Shown here: piece after piece, positions 5,583 to 6,054 of the stretch
How the letters are laid out: every line of letters begins with the position of its first letter
How positions within the stretch are numbered: the stretch's first letter is position 1
Assembly (NCBI GenBank): GCA_034440595.1
Contig: JAWXCH010000332.1
Location: 1-6,054, forward strand
Direction: 5' to 3'
Length of the DNA stretch: 6,054 nucleotides
Source: JAWXCH01 sp034440595
GTDB lineage: Bacteria; Planctomycetota; Planctomycetia; Pirellulales; JALHPA01
The notes under the pieces: model-generated
Told to the model about the DNA's origin: nothing
What the model saw: only the letters and a program-made list of their open reading frames with translations
Database searches by the model: none
Made by a program: the position numbers and the translations under genes

Positions 5583-5633
5583 ACACCCGGCGTTGAAACA
5601 AGTTATTCACATTAGTAGTCATACAGGACAGCC

Positions 5634-5981
5634 ATGATTGCTCGAACGATCGCAGTAGTGCTGGGACTGTTCGTGGGTGCTATCCTGACGGTGTTAATGG
5701 TTCAGCCCGGGATCGACCTGTTCCGCAAGTTTCTGGGCAAAGATCGTTGCTATGGAAGCGAGGCACTCAATGGCGGCTCCACCTGGATCGTCGGAGTGTT
5801 AATGTGCGGAGTCGTTGTCTATTACGGCTGGCCGACATACGGATTCTGGGGATTGGTGTTTGTTCCGCTCGTATCAATGGCCGCGACACTTTTTTGGACT
5901 GCCTCCTTCTGCTTAGGTGGTTGGCTTGCGCGGAAACGTGAGTTTAATATTGAGGATCACTACTGTCCGGTTATAAGTTGA
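5634..5981 (+). CDS. Small membrane protein of unknown function, three predicted helices
   Basis: I do not recognise a family. The 115-aa product shows three hydrophobic stretches: about 5-23 (TIAVVLGLFVGAILTVLMV), 50-66 (TWIVGVLMCGVVVYYGW) and 70-98 (GFWGLVFVPLVSMAATLFW and on), separated by a polar segment with KFLGKDRCYGSE and a very short turn at P67. A basic ARKRE follows helix three, and the C-terminus is polar. It should sit in the inner membrane. Coding status rests on the clean helix pattern, on AGGA (5625-5628) five bases before the ATG, and on length; a second frame inside it lacks these. It is preceded by a palindrome and a hairpin that may control it, and stands alone on the plus strand. 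No catalytic motif is seen; Cys39, Cys58 and Cys93 are the only unusual residues. Confidence 0.78.
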   Translation: MIARTIAVVLGLFVGAILTVLMVQPGIDLFRKFLGKDRCYGSEALNGGSTWIVGVLMCGVVVYYGWPTYGFWGLVFVPLVSMAATLFWTASFCLGGWLARKREFNIEDHYCPVIS

Positions 5982-6042
5982 GCAGCATCAGTTGTTTAGA
6001 AGAAGTGGGTTTTGAATTCGGTTGTTTTTGAAGTTAATCGAC

Positions 6043-6046
6043 GGAG
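6043..6046 (+). promoter_or_regulatory. Possible RBS of a gene starting just beyond the window
   Basis: GGAG eight bases before the window edge would suit a start codon at the next base. There is no downstream sequence to confirm it, so this is a guess from position alone. Confidence 0.25.
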
Positions 6047-6054
6047 AACTCGCG

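Larger units (their letters stand above)
4777..5633. other. Gene-free interval with G/T-skewed tract, repeats and palindromes
   Basis: About 860 bp between two divergently oriented genes with no convincing coding frame. The 5' leader and RBS of the minus-strand gene are at its left end. Then follow a G/T-rich tract (4831-4940), repeat copy 2 (4961-4986), a GC-rich block GACGCGCCAGCGGAGCGCG (5149-5167) of repeat-like look, a double hairpin with T-run (5197-5254), an imperfect hairpin (5321-5348), an 18-bp operator-like palindrome (5524-5541) and a 9-bp perfect hairpin (5560-5582). Confidence 0.65.

Overview
The window looks like chromosomal DNA of a planctomycete, probably Pirellulales-like. 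This is an inference from three things: the style of the SMC C-terminal half, a BldC/excisionase-type HTH joined to a receiver-like domain, and a Tat-exported sugar phosphate isomerase/epimerase-type TIM barrel. Large gene-poor gaps filled with dispersed palindromic repeats also fit. No marker gene here fixes the taxon.

Layout. Bases 2-2152 (+) are the C-terminal ~716 residues of the chromosome-segregation ATPase SMC; its N-terminal head lies upstream of the window. An ~800-bp gap (2153-2953) follows with no convincing protein gene but with several hairpins and a spaced direct repeat. Bases 2954-3526 (+) encode a 190-aa HTH plus degenerate receiver protein, closed by a textbook intrinsic terminator at 3640-3673. 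Bases 3850-4776 (-) converge on it and encode a Tat-signal TIM-barrel protein. A second long gap (4777-5633) holds a G/T-skewed tract, a second copy of a 26-bp repeat, a double-hairpin element with a T-run, a perfect TGACAA-N6-TTGTCA palindrome and a 9-bp perfect hairpin. Bases 5634-5981 (+) encode a small three-helix membrane protein of unknown role. The last 73 bases hold no gene, but a GGAG at 6043-6046 would suit a start codon just past the edge.

The four genes do not form an evident operon or pathway: each is separated from the next by more than 300 bp and orientations differ. I found no CRISPR array, transposase, tRNA, rRNA or toxin-antitoxin pair, and no clear new multi-gene system. 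The points most worth following are the receiver-like regulator that has lost its acidic pair, the direct repeat and possible leader ORF upstream of it, the structured gene-free region after smc, and the stack of unrelated palindromic repeat families in the intergenic DNA.
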